Notes: generated by a model from the sequence alone, not told the origin. A DNA stretch of 64,000 nt from Azolla caroliniana (GCA_043228905.1 JBHGNT010000021.1:7750001-7814000), one strand, 5' to 3'. Positions 10,187 to 21,407 are shown, counted from the first letter of the stretch. Program-made: numbers and translations.

Positions 10187-10600
10187 TGACACCGGATGAG
10201 GAACGGATCCGAAGGGATGAACGATACTAACTAGAATGCGGTGACCGGTATGAGAATGTTACCTGTATAGGTGTACGTGAGGGTTAAGGTGTAATGTGTA
10301 TGGTGTGTAATGTGTAATATGAATGAGTGTGTGAGGATGAGTATGTGTATGAACACATGCACATTTGTGTGCATGTGTACAAATGTGAGAAAGTGGGTAA
10401 GTAATGTAACTCCCTACTTGCCTCATTCTTTATTTGTAACGGTTTACCTCTTGTACTATATAAACCCCTTATGGGGTATGTAATGGATAATGATATAGCT
10501 TTTTCTCCTCTCATTTTGGTGTCATTTCTTATTCTCTCTCTCTCCATCGTAACCTCCTTGGGAGGGGGGTGAAGCCATTCTAGGCTTCACCGCACCCATT
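10187..10600. mobile_element. Probable solo LTR inserted in element E
   Basis: 414 bp flanked by AACAA (10182-10186 and 10601-10605). It contains a plant-like core promoter (CTATATAAACCCC near 10457) next to an ACCCC/GGGGT inverted repeat, TG/GT-rich sequence and a small GAAGCC/GGCTTC hairpin near 10570. The right terminus is not CA, so the element type is unsure. Confidence 0.45.
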
Positions 10601-11146
10601 AACAAAGGATAGATGAAGAGACGTCTACGACCGGGATCGCTACGAGCGCGATTACTCCCCATATTATGACTGACGAAGGGATGATAGAAGGTACCCAGAA
10701 CGATGAGCCTACCCAGACCAGGACAGACAAAAACCAGAATGCCAAAGGCAACCACAATCACCGACGCAATCAGAACTATAGGAGGAATTTTCGCTGAGAT
10801 GAGTGTCATGCATAGGCCCGGGAATACCGTTGGGAGCCGGATATAAACACGGCCGCCACACAATCGGAGCAGAGGATGTCGGAAGAGAACAACGTGATGA
10901 ATTCCGATATGTAGACGGGTAGTACGGAAAAAGGGGAATCAAGCAACATCCGAAAAGTGTACTACTACTATTGTCGAAAGGACGATGATTATAGCAGTCA
11001 GTGCCTGGTCAAGGCTAACGAGAAACAATTGGCAATAAACATGGTGACCGCGGAAGTTACGGACGTCCAACAAGTTACCACTAGGTCCAAAGGGAAAGCT
11101 GCAGAGTGGGAGACTAAGGAGGCCATCCAAAAGTAGGCTACTATCC
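10601..11146 (+). pseudogene. Element E gag C-terminus / protease linker, decayed
   Basis: An Arg/Asp-rich tail (DRDRYERDYSPYY) is followed, in another frame, by a stretch (KANEKQLAINMVTAEVTDVQ, KGKAAEWETKEAIQK) typical of the gag-protease junction of gypsy elements. Multiple stops are present. It ends where LTR F begins; protease and pol of E are not seen. Confidence 0.45.
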
Positions 11147-11493
11147 TGATGACACTTACATACGATTTGGGTTTACAAAGAACCGAACCCACAACCTTGT
11201 TATATACATGCCGTGTTCTAGAATATTCAAGAGTGCTCTATTGTCTAGAACGTTCTAGAATATTCTAGCATAATCTTTATTCTAAGATTTTCTAGAATAC
11301 CCTATTAAGACTTATAAATATGCATCTAATAATAAGGGATGAACTAATTTGGTTCAACGCCATTCTAGAGCTCCCTTGTTGTTTATTGTATTCCATCTTC
11401 TAGTGCAATACATTATCTTTACAATATACTCTCTCTCTCTCTCTCTCAGTCTTGACAATATCTTCTAGTGCGATACATTATCTTTACAATATA

Positions 11494-11542
<49 letters not shown>

Positions 11543-11552
11543 AGTCTTGACA
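11147..11552 (+). repeat. 5' LTR of chromovirus F
   Basis: Ends in CTTGACA as in P. The right half holds TATAAATA (11323-11330), the AATTTGGTTCAACGCC block (from 11346) and two long CT tracts. The left half has a decayed version of the tRNA-like GAACCCACAACC segment. The left boundary is approximate. Confidence 0.65.
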
Positions 11553-11554
11553 GT

Positions 11555-11564
11555 TTGAACCAAA
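11555..11564 (+). promoter_or_regulatory. Self-complementary primer site of F
   Basis: TTGAACCAAA, 2 nt after the LTR, is the exact reverse complement of TTTGGTTCAA at 11348-11357 in the LTR, 25 nt after the TATA box. It has no TGG, so a tRNA 3' end cannot prime there. Confidence 0.65.
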
Positions 11565-11645
11565 ATTTTCTTTCCTCCCTCATTTCTTTCTCTTCCAAGA
11601 ACCTTAATAAGTTTCCTTCTTTCTTTTCCTCTTCCCTCATAAGAT

Positions 11646-12748
11646 ATGGAGTCCGTGAGCAAACAAGAATATATGTGTGTCCTTTATGAGCTTGACATGC
11701 TCACGAATAAATTTGTGGCACTACAGCAAGAAAATCAAAGGCTACTCGGGGACCTACAACATGTGAATACCGAGGCTACTATGAAGAGTTGTCACAACGG
11801 GTTCGCCAACTCGAGGCTACTATATTAGCGTTGGGGGTTCAAAACTACCCCAAAGAACCGAAGATTAGCCTCACTGCTAAGTTTGATGGTACAAGGTCTC
11901 TATTTCGAGGCTTTTTGAATCAAGTACGTTTGGTTATTTAGTTACATCCCAATCGATACCCAACGGAAGCTGCTCATGTGGGATTAGTAGGAACCTTGCT
12001 AAGTGGAACAACACTAGCATGGTTTGCACCACTCCTTGAGAAGAAATCATCGTTGTTGGAGGATTTTGAGGCGTTTGTTAAGGAGTTTCAAGCTAGCTTC
12101 GAAGATACTGACAGCACTAGGACGGCAATAAACAAGATTTGAAGGTTCTGACAAGGAGATCGTCCCGCGTCGGCTTACGCAGCCGATTTTCGCCTCTTGG
12201 CATGCGATATCCCTTGGGATGAGGTGGCTCTAATGGATCAATTCCGTCAAGGTTTGCGTAATGATGTCAAAGATCTTCTTCTTACCTTTCATGAAGATCC
12301 AAAATATCTTATAGAGGCAATTAGTCGAGTTGTGCGATGTGATAATCGCCTATTTGAGCGATGCTCGGTGCACCAACAAATGTTGCGCCGTCAACCGGAA
12401 CAAACGTACGCTTTTATAATCGCAACGCCTCCACAAGTTTCTAGACCCATCACGAGGGATGGCCCAACTCCAATGTAAATAGATTCAACACAATGTTGGG
12501 GGCCCTTATCGGATGCTGAGAAGCAACAACGTCGAGCACACCGCTTATGTCTATATTGTGGGGGTCTAGGACATATAGCCATGAATTGTCTGAATAAACC
12601 TAGACCTCAAGTATACCAAGTACGTGCACAAGTCAACCTTACTTCAAGCTCCATTATTACTTCTAATAACATAAGTAAGCCTAGTAGTCCATGCCATGAG
12701 AATAGATTCGATGTCTTGAGCCAATTAGAGGATGTGTTAAACGAGTAA
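11646..12748 (+). pseudogene. Chromovirus F gag, broken
   Basis: Homologous along its length to the intact gag of P: an N-terminal coiled coil (LQQENQRLLGDLQ), the gag core (PTEAAHVGLVGTLLSG-like) and one CCHC knuckle (CLYCGGLGHIAMNC near 12550). A frameshift near 11790 and stops at 11826, 11940 and 12140 break it. The natural gag stop TAA at 12746-12748 follows the heptamer GTTAAAC (12736-12742), the same arrangement as in P. Confidence 0.75.
12736..12742 (+). promoter_or_regulatory. Putative -1 frameshift heptamer (F)
   Basis: GTTAAAC is read G TTA AAC in the gag frame, two codons before the gag stop, and the pol frame (-1) is open through it. Confidence 0.5.
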
Positions 12749-14833
12749 GTCTGACCAAAATAGGAGCCATTTGGTTGGACAACCCTAGATATCTAGAGTT
12801 AGTTCCTAGTCATGGTTCCATTTCATCAAATCAAGTTCGTCGAGTTTTTTCTGCACAAGTTGAGCTTAGCACATCTACTTGTCATCGAGTCCTAGCCTTT
12901 GCCCTTTTAGATTCTAGAGCCAACTCTTGTTTCATGGATCGTGAGTTTGCATTGACACAAAACATCCTCTTGAATAGCCTCCCTAACCCAGTATCCGTAG
13001 AAGTCATCGATGGCCGTCCCAAAGCATCAGGTGATATAGTCGAAGAGTCCGAACCAATTCGTGTAGTTCTTGGTGATTTGGCAAGCATAATCTCTTTCAA
13101 CATTATCCGTAGTCCAGAACACCCATTAGTTCTAGGTCTCCCTTGGTTTGAACTACATAACCCGAAGATTGATTGGATGAAAAGAACAATTGAGGAATCC
13201 CAAGAAAAAAGAACTACACCCACATCCCTCAACACTCCAATATTTGATACTAGATCCCATAAGTTATCAACCATCTCTCTCCATCAGTTACGTGAGGAAG
13301 GGGGGAATGAGGACATGTTCGTATTTGCAATCGTAGCAACTCCATCAAGCCCATCACCCATCTTACCGGAGCCGGACATCCAATTACCAAAAAAATATAA
13401 AGAGTTTTCAGACGTCTTTGATAAGGTGAAGGCAAATACACTGCCAAAGCATAGGCCATACGATTGCCCTATTGACTTACAACCAGGGAAAGAACTGCCA
13501 TGGGGGCCAATTTATAATCTCTCACCGATAGAGCTAGAGACTTTGCGGGCATATATTGATGAGAATTTGGCAAACGGATTCATCCGGCATTTTAGATCCC
13601 CTCTTGGTGTACCTATCTTCTTCGTTAAGAAGAAAAACGGGTCTCTTCGGTTGGTCGTGGATTATCGAGGGCTGAACAAAGTGACTATCCGGAATAGATA
13701 TGCTCTACCATTGATCTCGAACCTTTTGGAACGTCTCAGTGGAGCAAAATATTTCACAAAATTGGATCTTCACGGTGCATACAATCTAGTTCGGATTCGT
13801 CCAGGGGATGAATGGAAAACTGCTTTTCGCACTCATTATGGACATTTCAAGTATCCCGTGATGCCATTCGGTCTCACAAATGCGCCTGCAGTGTTCTAGC
13901 ATATGGCGAATGATATTTTTCGAGATTTTCTCGATATCTTCACTATAGTTTACCTGGACAACATTTTGATCTATTCGAAGACTAAAGAGGAGCATGATAA
14001 ACATGTTCGTCAGGTATTACGTCGACTACGAGAATATGGTCTCTACGCAAAATTAGAAAAGTGCAGTTTTAGCCAGAATCAAGTGGAGTTTTTGGGGTAT
14101 GTTGTATCATCAACTCGTATCTCTATGGACCCAGTGAAGGTTCAAACAATTTTAGATCAAGGCAAACACCCCTTTCAGTGCGTGATGTACAATGTTTTCT
14201 CGGGTTTGCAAATTTTTATCAGAAATTCATTAAAAATTATTCCAAGGTCGTGCTTCCGCTCACCCAACTCACACACAAAAATCAACCATTCATATGGAAT
14301 TAAGAGGCGACAAAGGCATTCAAAAGTTTAAAACGAGCATTTACAACAACGCCTGGCGCATGTTGATCCGAAGAAATGCTTCATCCTTGAAGCTGATGCG
14401 TCCGATTTTGCATTAGGAAGTGTTCTATCGCAAACTGGAGATGACGGGCAACTACATCCTATTGCTTTTCATTCCCGAAAATTCGAAGTTGTAGAGATTA
14501 ACTACGAGATCCATGACAAAGAGCTTCTGGCAATTGTGGATTCTTTTCAACAATGGCGACATTTTCTGGAAGGTTCTTCTCAATAGATCATTGTCTACAA
14601 TGATCACAAGAACCTAGCATATTCCCAAAATGCTCGAGTCTTAAGTTGGCGACAAGCTCGTTGGGCGCAATTTTTGACTCACTTTGACTTTGTAATCATA
14701 TATCGCCCAGGGATGCAGCAAGGAAAAGCGGATAATCTTTCTCAACACTCTTATATGGAACTTCGTCTAGGAGAACCAACTTTTGAGCATAAAAAAGATT
14801 CCTTTTGGGTCCAAATTGCCTACGATTAATGGT
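12736..14833 (+). pseudogene. Chromovirus F protease-RT-RNase H, broken
   Basis: The -1 pol frame runs open to a TAG at 13897, in the same frame as the RT part 13903-14331. Protease active site reads LLDSRANSC (Gly lost, so inactive); RT has [30 protein letters not shown] and the catalytic block as YLDN, the second Asp lost. A shift near 14190 is followed by RNase H ([24 protein letters not shown]). Copia M cuts it at 14914; the integrase half is not in the window. Confidence 0.8.
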
Positions 14834-14913
14834 AGTTATTTCCATAACCACACCCAGGGATTCTACTCTTCTTGATTCCATTCGAGATTGTAAAGAATTG
14901 GATATGATTCTTG

Positions 14914-15285
14914 TGAAGCGGAAGAGATGTGAGTTATGTGTGTGTATGAGAGAGAGAGAGAGAGTGAGAGTGAGAGAGACAAGGAATAATACACAGAGAA
15001 TACGCAAGGTAAAAGTATATTAACAAAGGAGAAAGACTCAACTAAATACAAGGTGGGAGGAGGGTGCTTTATATAGTCACCCTCTCTCTTCATTAACTAC
15101 AAGACTCATGGAGCATGGGGAATGTGAAAGCTCATAAGTTATGTGTCATAGAATATGATTCTAGGACTCATACTAAATGCTAGAATACAAAGTGGTGACA
15201 TAATGGTGACTCTTGACTGTTGGAGTGTCTATTCACTCTCAAGGTGAGTTCACACACTAGACCAAGTTGAGCTTGATTCTCAACA
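14914..15285 (-). repeat. 3' LTR of copia M (372 bp)
   Basis: On the minus strand it runs TGTTGAGAATC ... CGCTTCA. TATATAAAGC lies near 15073, and a (CT)n tract near 14955 is in the presumed R/U5. Confidence 0.8.
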
Positions 15286-15512
15286 TGCCCCCTCAAGCTC
15301 AAGTCGGGTCGGTTTCAAACGGTATCCAAAATCCGCTTCGACTCGCATTCCGGAGTCCGCGCCGACTTGCATTTATGCGGAGTTGCGGAATCCGTGCTCC
15401 AGCTTGCATTGTGCGTAGTTGCGAAGTCTGCGCTTCGGCTTGCGTCTTTCTTTGCGTGGTTGCGTAATCCATGCGTTATTGCGTAGTGTGCGCAGTTTGC
15501 GGAATCCACACG

Positions 15513-17125
15513 TTATTGCGTAGCGTCTTCAGTACTCCCCCTCAAGCTTGGCATGTCAGGGATCGTCAATCCAAGATCGGTCATGAATTGCCATAGCTTG
15601 TCGGCTCCTAAGGCTTTAGTGAAGATGTCAGCCATTTGCAGATTGGTGCTAATGTGTTGTAGGTCGACATCGCCAGCTAGAACGCGCTCGCGGATGTAGT
15701 GATAGTGCACTTCGATGTGCTTTGTCCGTCCGTGAACACCGGGTTCCGAGCTAGATAGATACTGCTCATGTTGTCGCAATAAAGGGAAGTTGGATCCTTG
15801 ATGGGTACGCCCAGATCCTTGAGTATCCTTTTGAGCCATACGGCTTCACATGTGGCCACTGACACTCCCCTGTATTCCGCCTCGGTGCTTGAAAGAGCGA
15901 CGGTTGATTGCTTTTTGCTGCTCCAGGATATTGCTCCGCTGCCGAGGGAGAAAACAAATCCGGAGGTTGATCTTCTATCGGCTTTGTAGCTGGCCCAATC
16001 GGCGTCTATGTACCCCTCGAGTCGTATTGGCATCGTGATCTTGTAGAGGATGCCGCAATCCATTGTGCCGCTCACGTACCATAGAACTCGCTTAGCGCAA
16101 TCCAAGTGAGTATCACGCGGTGTTTGCATGAATTGACTAAGGAGACCGACCGGATAACTGAGATCGGGTCGAGTGATCGTGAGGTAGATGAGACTCCCGA
16201 TGAGTTGCCGATACTGAGTCGGCTCACACGCTTTGGTGCCGGAGTTTGCATCTAGTTTGAGATTACGATCGAGTGGGGTTGCCACGGATTTGCACTTAGC
16301 CATACCGAACTTGTATAACAAGTTGAGGATGTAGTGCTGTTGAGAAATCATGATTCTGGCCGGAGTCTGAATTACCTCGATGCCGAGGAAGTAGTGGAGT
16401 TCCTTCATGTCCGTCATCTCGAACTTGTCGGAAAGTAGGGATTTGACCTTATTGATTTCGACGAGATGCTCACCTCCAATGACTAGGTCATCCACATATA
16501 AGATGATGACAATCGGACTTGTGGATTCGCTTCGTATGTAGAGGGAGTTGTCCGATTTTGACATACGGAAGCCGATTTGATGAAGATATTGCGTTATCTT
16601 CGAATGCCACGCACGCGGTGCTTGCTTGAGGCTGTAGAGTGGCTTCTTGAGTCGGCAGACAACTTTTGGATTGGTGCTCGAGTTGAAGCCAGGTGGTTGG
16701 ATCATGTACACCTCCTCTTCTAATTCGCCTTGTAGAAAGGCGTTCTTGACATTCATTTGATGGAGGTGCCACCCTTTCGCCGTGGCAAGCGCAATTACGG
16801 TCCGCATCGTCCTCATCTTTGCCACCGGGGCAAAGGTCTCCTCGTAGTCAACTCCGTGAGTTTGGGCGTAACCTTTCGCTACGAGTTGCGCTTTGTAGCG
16901 GTTGACGGAACCGTCGGCGTTGTACTTCACTTTGTAAATCCATCTGCATCCGATCGCCTTTTTGTGTGGTGAGGTGGGAACGAGATCCCATGTCTCATTC
17001 TTGCGTAGTGCCTGCATCTCCTCGGTCATGGCTTCGATCCATCGTGGGTCCTTCGCGGCTTCGGAAAAGGTTTCCGGCTCCTGTATTGTCACTACCTTCA
17101 TCATAAAGGCATAATGGTATGCCAT
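15513..17125 (-). pseudogene. Copia M RT-RNase H, near-intact
   Basis: A 482-codon frame (17125-15677) carries the copia RT: RWIYKVKYNADGSVNRYKA, AKGYAQTHGVDYEETFAPV, NAFLQGELEEEVYM, YVDDL (catalytic) and GLKQAPRAWH as SLKQAPRAWH. RNase H follows with DADWASYKADRRSTSG, SSTEAEYRG and CDNMSSI. A small frameshift near 15740, at a GTCCGTCC repeat, moves the last motif (RTKHIEVHYHYIRE, ADIFTKALG) to the frame ending at 15513. Two stops at 17139-17146 separate it from the integrase part. Confidence 0.85.
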
Positions 17126-17143
17126 ATAATTGTTCTAACCGAA

Positions 17144-17662
17144 TCAGCTGACGGGGTTGTTTTCACGGGTGGATCGGCGGAGATTTTCATTTGCAGAGAT
17201 GAGGGCTTTCTTAGCTCCGATTGGTACCTCAAAACCGTCGAACTCACTGTCGAGTGAGTGAGCCGACTCATCGTCATCGAAGCGATCGTCTTCGTATTCC
17301 ACCATTTTCGCCTTGCCTTTGTCCATCTTCGGGCTAGGCCGTGATGTGCTTTGATCGCTCAAAGGCTCTTGTGGTCCGCTCAGTCGGGGCGTGATTGGAC
17401 TTTCTTCGAACATGTGCGTAAGGCAATCTTCATCCTCTAGCTCTTGTTCGGCAGATTCTGGGTTGAGCGGAGTCGGAGTCGGAGTTGTCTTTGGTGCGTA
17501 CCAGGATGCGGACTCGTCGAAAACGACGTCTCGACTTACGCGATATTTTCGAGTTAAGGGGTTGTAGCACTTGTACCCCTTTTGCTCCAATGAGTATCCT
17601 ACAAGGATACATTTCTCCGACTTCGGGTCAAGCTTTTGACGCTTCTCATAAGGGATTTGCAC
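17144..17662 (-). pseudogene. Copia M integrase C-terminus and linker
   Basis: Same frame as the RT ORF. It shows the copia integrase C-terminal signature (CILVGYSLEQKGYKCYNP, SRDVVFDESASW) followed by an acidic, Pro/Ser-rich linker of about 110 residues before RT. The catalytic integrase core lies beyond the G insertion. Confidence 0.8.
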
Positions 17663-17682
17663 ATACGCTATTGTGTAGAATA

Positions 17683-18126
17683 TGTCAGGAATAGTACTAA
17701 AACAGAGATGGAATTAGTACTAAGAACAGGAGTACTATTAGTACTAAGAGGACGGGACTGCGTAAGATTCCCGAGAGAGGAAGTGAGAAGAGGAGAGAGA
17801 GAGAGATAGCGAGAATGGGAGAGAGAGAGAGAGAGATGATGACAACAGCTAATATATTATGTGAAAAGATAAGTACAAGCGGCTAAGAGGCTTAAGACTG
17901 GCGTTGAACCAATTTGGTTCAAAACAATGCCTTGTGCCTCCTTTTATAGTGTTTTTAGGAATAATCCTGAAGCTTCTAGAATGTTCCAGAGAGATCTGGA
18001 ATATACATCAATTTTCTATGATAAAGTATAAATGAAAATAATATCCTACAAAATACAATTCATAATCTAATGGTAAGAGCTCGACCCATGTAGCATAAAG
18101 TCATGAGTTCGAGTCTTGCCATGACA
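17683..18126 (-). repeat. 3' LTR of chromovirus G (444 bp)
   Basis: On the minus strand TGTCATGGC ... CTGACA, the same family as P and Q, with TATAAAAGGAGGC and the GAACCAAATTGGTTC block. The flank on the left is GAATA (17678-17682). The right LTR is lost at the gap. It carries many TAGTACTAA motifs. Confidence 0.88.
18061..18122 (+). repeat. tRNA-like module in LTR of G (antisense to the element)
   Basis: A-box-like TAATCTAATGG (18063-18073) and B-box AGTTCGAGTCT (18106-18116, 9 of 11 to consensus), 43 nt apart. Confidence 0.55.
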
Positions 18127-18137
18127 CTATCTCCCCC

Positions 18138-19753
18138 TTAAAGACGACGAGTGGAACGAGTCGGCGCTAATTGCGGACCGGGTTTGTCCGGATACTTTCG
18201 GTGGAAATCAGCAAGAAGATCTTGTGCATTGGCAACATTCTCGATGGGTTCCCAAGTACGTTCGCTCGGACTATAACCGAGCCAATCGACCAAGTAATAA
18301 AGTTTGTTGCGAACAAGTTTGGAATCGAGGATGGCAGCAACTTCATACTCCGGGCCAACGTCCAACTCCAGCGGGGGCGGCGGTGGTGTCACACGATCGG
18401 GAATGGTGTTTGCTTTATAAGGTTCAAGAAGAGAACAATGGAAAACTGGATGTATCTGAAGTTGCGGAGGGAGATCCAGGCGGAAGGTGACATCATTAAT
18501 CTTCCCCGTAATACGGAAAGGACCGAGTCGTCGATAATCCAACTTGTCGCACGGTCGCGTAGTCTTGATGTGACGACGTAAGAGCCATACTCGATCTCCG
18601 ATGGCAAAAGAGGAGGGAATCCGATGACGATCCGCATAAGTCTTCTGTGTGTGTTGAGCATGATGAAGGTGAGTAGAGAGATCCATCTAGATCTTGCGTA
18701 GCCTCTCCAAATGGTCCTCGGCACGAGGGTTGGTGGGTAGCTCCGGAGTGTCGATCACCGACCAGCGAGGATGGAAACCGGTATAAGCGGGAAATGGGGA
18801 GACCCGAGTCGAGGAGTGAATAGCATTATTATACGCAAACTTCGCAAAGTGGAGAATCTCGGTCCAATCGTCCTGTTGATAACTCTGGAAACACCGGAGA
18901 TATTGCTCCAACGTTTGGTTTGTTCGTTCCGCCTGTCCGTCGGTTTGAGGATGGTAGCTGGAGGAGAGGTTGCAGGAGACCTTGAGCATCCTGAAGAGAT
19001 GCTGCCAAAATTTGGAGACAAATTGCGGGCCTCGGTCACTGATAATACTGTCTGGGAGGCCATGATGCCGAAATACCTCACGCATAACAAGAGCGGCGGT
19101 TTCCTCGCTAGTGATGGCTTTAGTACATGGCACAAAATGTGCCATCTTCGTATATCGATCGACGACGGTTAGGATAGCATCGAACCCCTTCGAGACCGGC
19201 AGATCTGTGATAAAATCAAGACAAATAGACTGCCATGGCTTACTTGGAATTGGTAAAGGTTCCAACAAGCCATATGGATGGTGTCGTGGCATCTTTGCTC
19301 GACAGCAAGCATCACAGGTCCGAACGTAGTCGTCGACAAAACGGCGCATGTGGGGCCACCAAAAAGATCGCTGCACTAACTCCAACGTCTTGGTACTACC
19401 GAAATGTCCCGCCGTATGGGTGTCGTGACAATGTTGGACGATTTGAAGGCGACATGAGCAATCGGGGACATATACGCGCTTTTTAAAGAATACCAAACCA
19501 TCATGATATTCGAATTGTCGGTAGTCAATACTTGGTTGTTGAGACTGAGAACAGGATGCCCGAGAAGTGTCAATGTGCGCCAGGATGTCTTGAGCAAAAC
19601 TATCCGTCTTCAAGGTTGCACGTATGTCATCGGTAATCCGTGAATCCATCGGGGTGTGAAAAATCCGCGTCGTGTGCAATCGTGTTGGTCCCAAGATTAC
19701 TTGCTTTTGATTATCAAATGTTGCGTCACCAGGACGAGGTGCAAGATATGAAC
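18138..19753 (-). pseudogene. Chromovirus G integrase and chromodomain
   Basis: One frame broken by a single TAG at 18687-18689. Upstream part (19694-18687): HHCC zinc domain (CHDTHTAGHFGSTKT, CDACCRAK) and DDE core (LDFITDLPVSKG, SDRGPQF, TDGQAERTNQ). Downstream part (18686-18138): GPY/F module (YRRLGPFRITGKINDVTF) and a chromodomain (YEVAAILDSKLVRNKLYYLVDWLGY..ERTWEP) ending FHRKYPDKPGP, the Tcn1-like form. The chromodomain would target integration to histone-marked chromatin. RT and gag lie beyond the N gap. Confidence 0.88.
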
Positions 19754-19853
19754 NNNNNNNNNNNNNNNNNNNNNNNNNNNNNNNNNNNNNNNNNNNNNNN
19801 NNNNNNNNNNNNNNNNNNNNNNNNNNNNNNNNNNNNNNNNNNNNNNNNNNNNN
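19754..19853. other. Assembly gap (100 N)
   Basis: Exactly 100 N, the usual placeholder for unknown length. Sequence left of it belongs to chromovirus G, sequence right of it to LINE N. Confidence 0.98.
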
Positions 19854-20058
19854 ATCGACGTGAGGTTTGTCTAAAAGCGGACTCCCAACGGAATCCTTCG
19901 ACCCGTGGGAGTCCTCTATTTGGGCTCTGATGTGTTTCTACCAAGAAAAGTATATCAGATACCTTTAGTATCTCCTCTAGGCGGCCGGGGTGTGCCCAGA
20001 GTGCGCCATTACAATTCCATAGGGTCATCCTAAGTGCATTTTCTGTCACATGGGCCAC
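19854..20058 (-). CDS. LINE N ORF2, N-terminal endonuclease start (partial)
   Basis: The frame begins 6 nt after the ORF1 stop and in the same frame; the first ATG is at 20028-20026. It reads MTLWNCNGALWAHPGRLEEIL, then SDILFLVETH, matching the first two motifs of the L1-type apurinic endonuclease (W-N-x-N-G, then hydrophobic-ETH). The N gap removes the rest, so whether the endonuclease and RT are intact is unknown. Confidence 0.7.
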
Positions 20059-20064
20059 ACACCG

Positions 20065-20877
20065 TCAGTTAGTAGTGCGATCATTTATGATCACTTGCCC
20101 GTCTCGGTAAAAGGCGCGATGGCCTTCTTTACGAGCTTGCATAACTCGTGGCATACAACTCTTGCGATGCTCAATTTGCATCTTAGTGAGGTCTTCATCG
20201 AGATAGATGGGGTCCCCATCCATTCCTCGAAGGATTGGTCTCTTCTTAAAGAAAGTGATTCTAGAGTCTAAGTCTTTAAATTGAAGGACTAAGGCTCTCT
20301 TCCTAGTTGTGTCATGCCCGGCCCTCCATGCTTTGGTGATAGGTAGGGCCTCTGTGTACCCTAACATTTTCCCAAGTGTTTGTGCGTCCTCATTTGGGGA
20401 TGCACCTTCCTTGAGCCCAGTGACACGTACATTTAAGCGTCGGGCCTGACGCATTTTCTCTTCTTCAAGGGTGGTGTTAACAATATTTTCATCTTTTATT
20501 TCTTTTTTAATGTTTCTTTTAACCACATCTACCCAACCCGTTTTAGCTAACTTTATGTTATTATTAACTTCCTCTTTAACTTTTTTAATTTCGTCCTTTA
20601 TATCCTCTATAGAGGATATTTCACCGTCTTCTCGAGATACCTCGATGTCCTTAAGTTGTTTTTTAAGGTCGATGTTTTCTACTTTAAGTTGTTCTATTTC
20701 GGCCTTGAGGGCGTCTTTTTCCTCTCTATCTTTTTTCTTGTAGGTTTCGGTGTCTTTCACCCATTTTTTCATATCCATCTCTATTTTTGTTAAACGATTA
20801 AACATATCTAAAAAGTCCTCCTTACTTATAGCCTCGTCTTGTATATCCTTAAGTTCCTTAGTCCGTCTAGACGTCAT
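20065..20877 (-). CDS. LINE N ORF1 (coiled coil plus RNA-binding domain)
   Basis: 270 codons, uninterrupted, from ATG at 20877. Residues ~10-110 are strongly helical with heptad-like Lys/Glu/Leu spacing (KDREEKDALKAEIEQLKVEN), a predicted trimerising coiled coil. Residues ~145-235 resemble the L1 ORF1p RNA-recognition fold (RRLNVRVTGLKEG, ALVLQFKDLDSRITFF). In the family ORF1p binds the element RNA as a chaperone. ORF2 follows in the same frame after one TGA. Transcription would start in the GC-rich 5' region that P has split. Confidence 0.8.
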   Translation of the reverse strand: MTSRRTKELKDIQDEAISKEDFLDMFNRLTKIEMDMKKWVKDTETYKKKDREEKDALKAEIEQLKVENIDLKKQLKDIEVSREDGEISSIEDIKDEIKKVKEEVNNNIKLAKTGWVDVVKRNIKKEIKDENIVNTTLEEEKMRQARRLNVRVTGLKEGASPNEDAQTLGKMLGYTEALPITKAWRAGHDTTRKRALVLQFKDLDSRITFFKKRPILRGMDGDPIYLDEDLTKMQIEHRKSCMPRVMQARKEGHRAFYRDGQVIINDRTTN

Positions 20878-21186
20878 TGTGGTGTTAATAAGAAAAAAAA
20901 AGGGTAAAATAAATGGGTTCGAGACTTAGCCGAGTTTGTTCGCAATCACATCGGCATTTTGTAGCACGGGACGAGCACACCAAAAGAACCCACCCATGAA
21001 CTCGTCGAGAAAAAGGTACTTCACCACATCAAGAACGGAGAAGAAAACACCCCGTGACGGCGACGGTGACGGTGGCAGTCGTCAAACGACGGTAGACGAC
21101 GGCGGCAGCAGACGGCAGAAGACGGTGGACGACGGTAGAAGACGGCGACGGCCGCAGATAACGGCAGCGACGGCGACGACGACGGC
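20878..21186 (-). repeat. LINE N 5' UTR, proximal part, with CCGTCG minisatellite
   Basis: No ORF. About 130 bp (21057-21186) of imperfect CCGTCG/CGACGG repeats. P is inserted at its end; the same repeat type resumes at 26941, so both halves formed one 5' region. Confidence 0.65.
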
Positions 21187-21191
21187 TGTCA

Positions 21192-21256
21192 TAACTAGAC
21201 TCGAACCCATAACCTTTTGTTACACGGGTCGAGACTTTACCATTAGGTTATGAATT
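21192..21256 (-). repeat. tRNA-like module at the start of LTR P (antisense)
   Basis: B-box GGTTCGAGTCT (complement of 21197-21207, 10 of 11 to consensus) and A-box-like TAACCTAATGG (complement of 21240-21250), 43 nt apart. The 3' LTR repeats it at 26487-26551. Confidence 0.55.
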
Positions 21257-21362
21257 GTAATTTGAAGGATATTATTTTCATTTAGGTTTTATTGGGAAAT
21301 TGATGTATATTCCAGATTTCTCTAGAACATTCTAGAAACTTCAGGAGTATTCCTGAAGACAC

Positions 21363-21407
21363 TATAAAAGGAGGCGCAAGGCATTAGTTCGAACCAAATC
21401 GGTTCAA
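21363..21407 (+). promoter_or_regulatory. P core promoter and mRNA 5' end, complementary to the primer site
   Basis: TATAAAAGG at 21363; AAATCGGTTCAA at 21396-21407, 33 nt downstream, where plant transcription usually starts. This 12-mer is the exact reverse complement of the primer site at 21648-21659. Confidence 0.65.

Larger units (their letters stand above)
14914..17682 (-). mobile_element. Copia element M, 3' part
   Basis: Minus strand: integrase C-terminus, RT and RNase H, a purine tract (GAGGGGGCA) next to 15286, then the 3' LTR 15285-14914. It is inserted in F at 14913/14914 and is itself cut at 17682 by chromovirus G. Its 5' LTR, gag and protease are not in the window. Confidence 0.85.

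Noticed and set aside
11448-11560. ORFs in the CT-rich region with long Ser-Leu or Arg-Glu repeats
   Set aside because: Translations of (CT)n/(GA)n microsatellite in the LTR; the same applies near 14945, 21480, 26770 and 60720.
19640-20058. Open frames running through the N block on both strands
   Set aside because: The run of X comes from 100 N of unknown true length; continuity across the gap is artificial.
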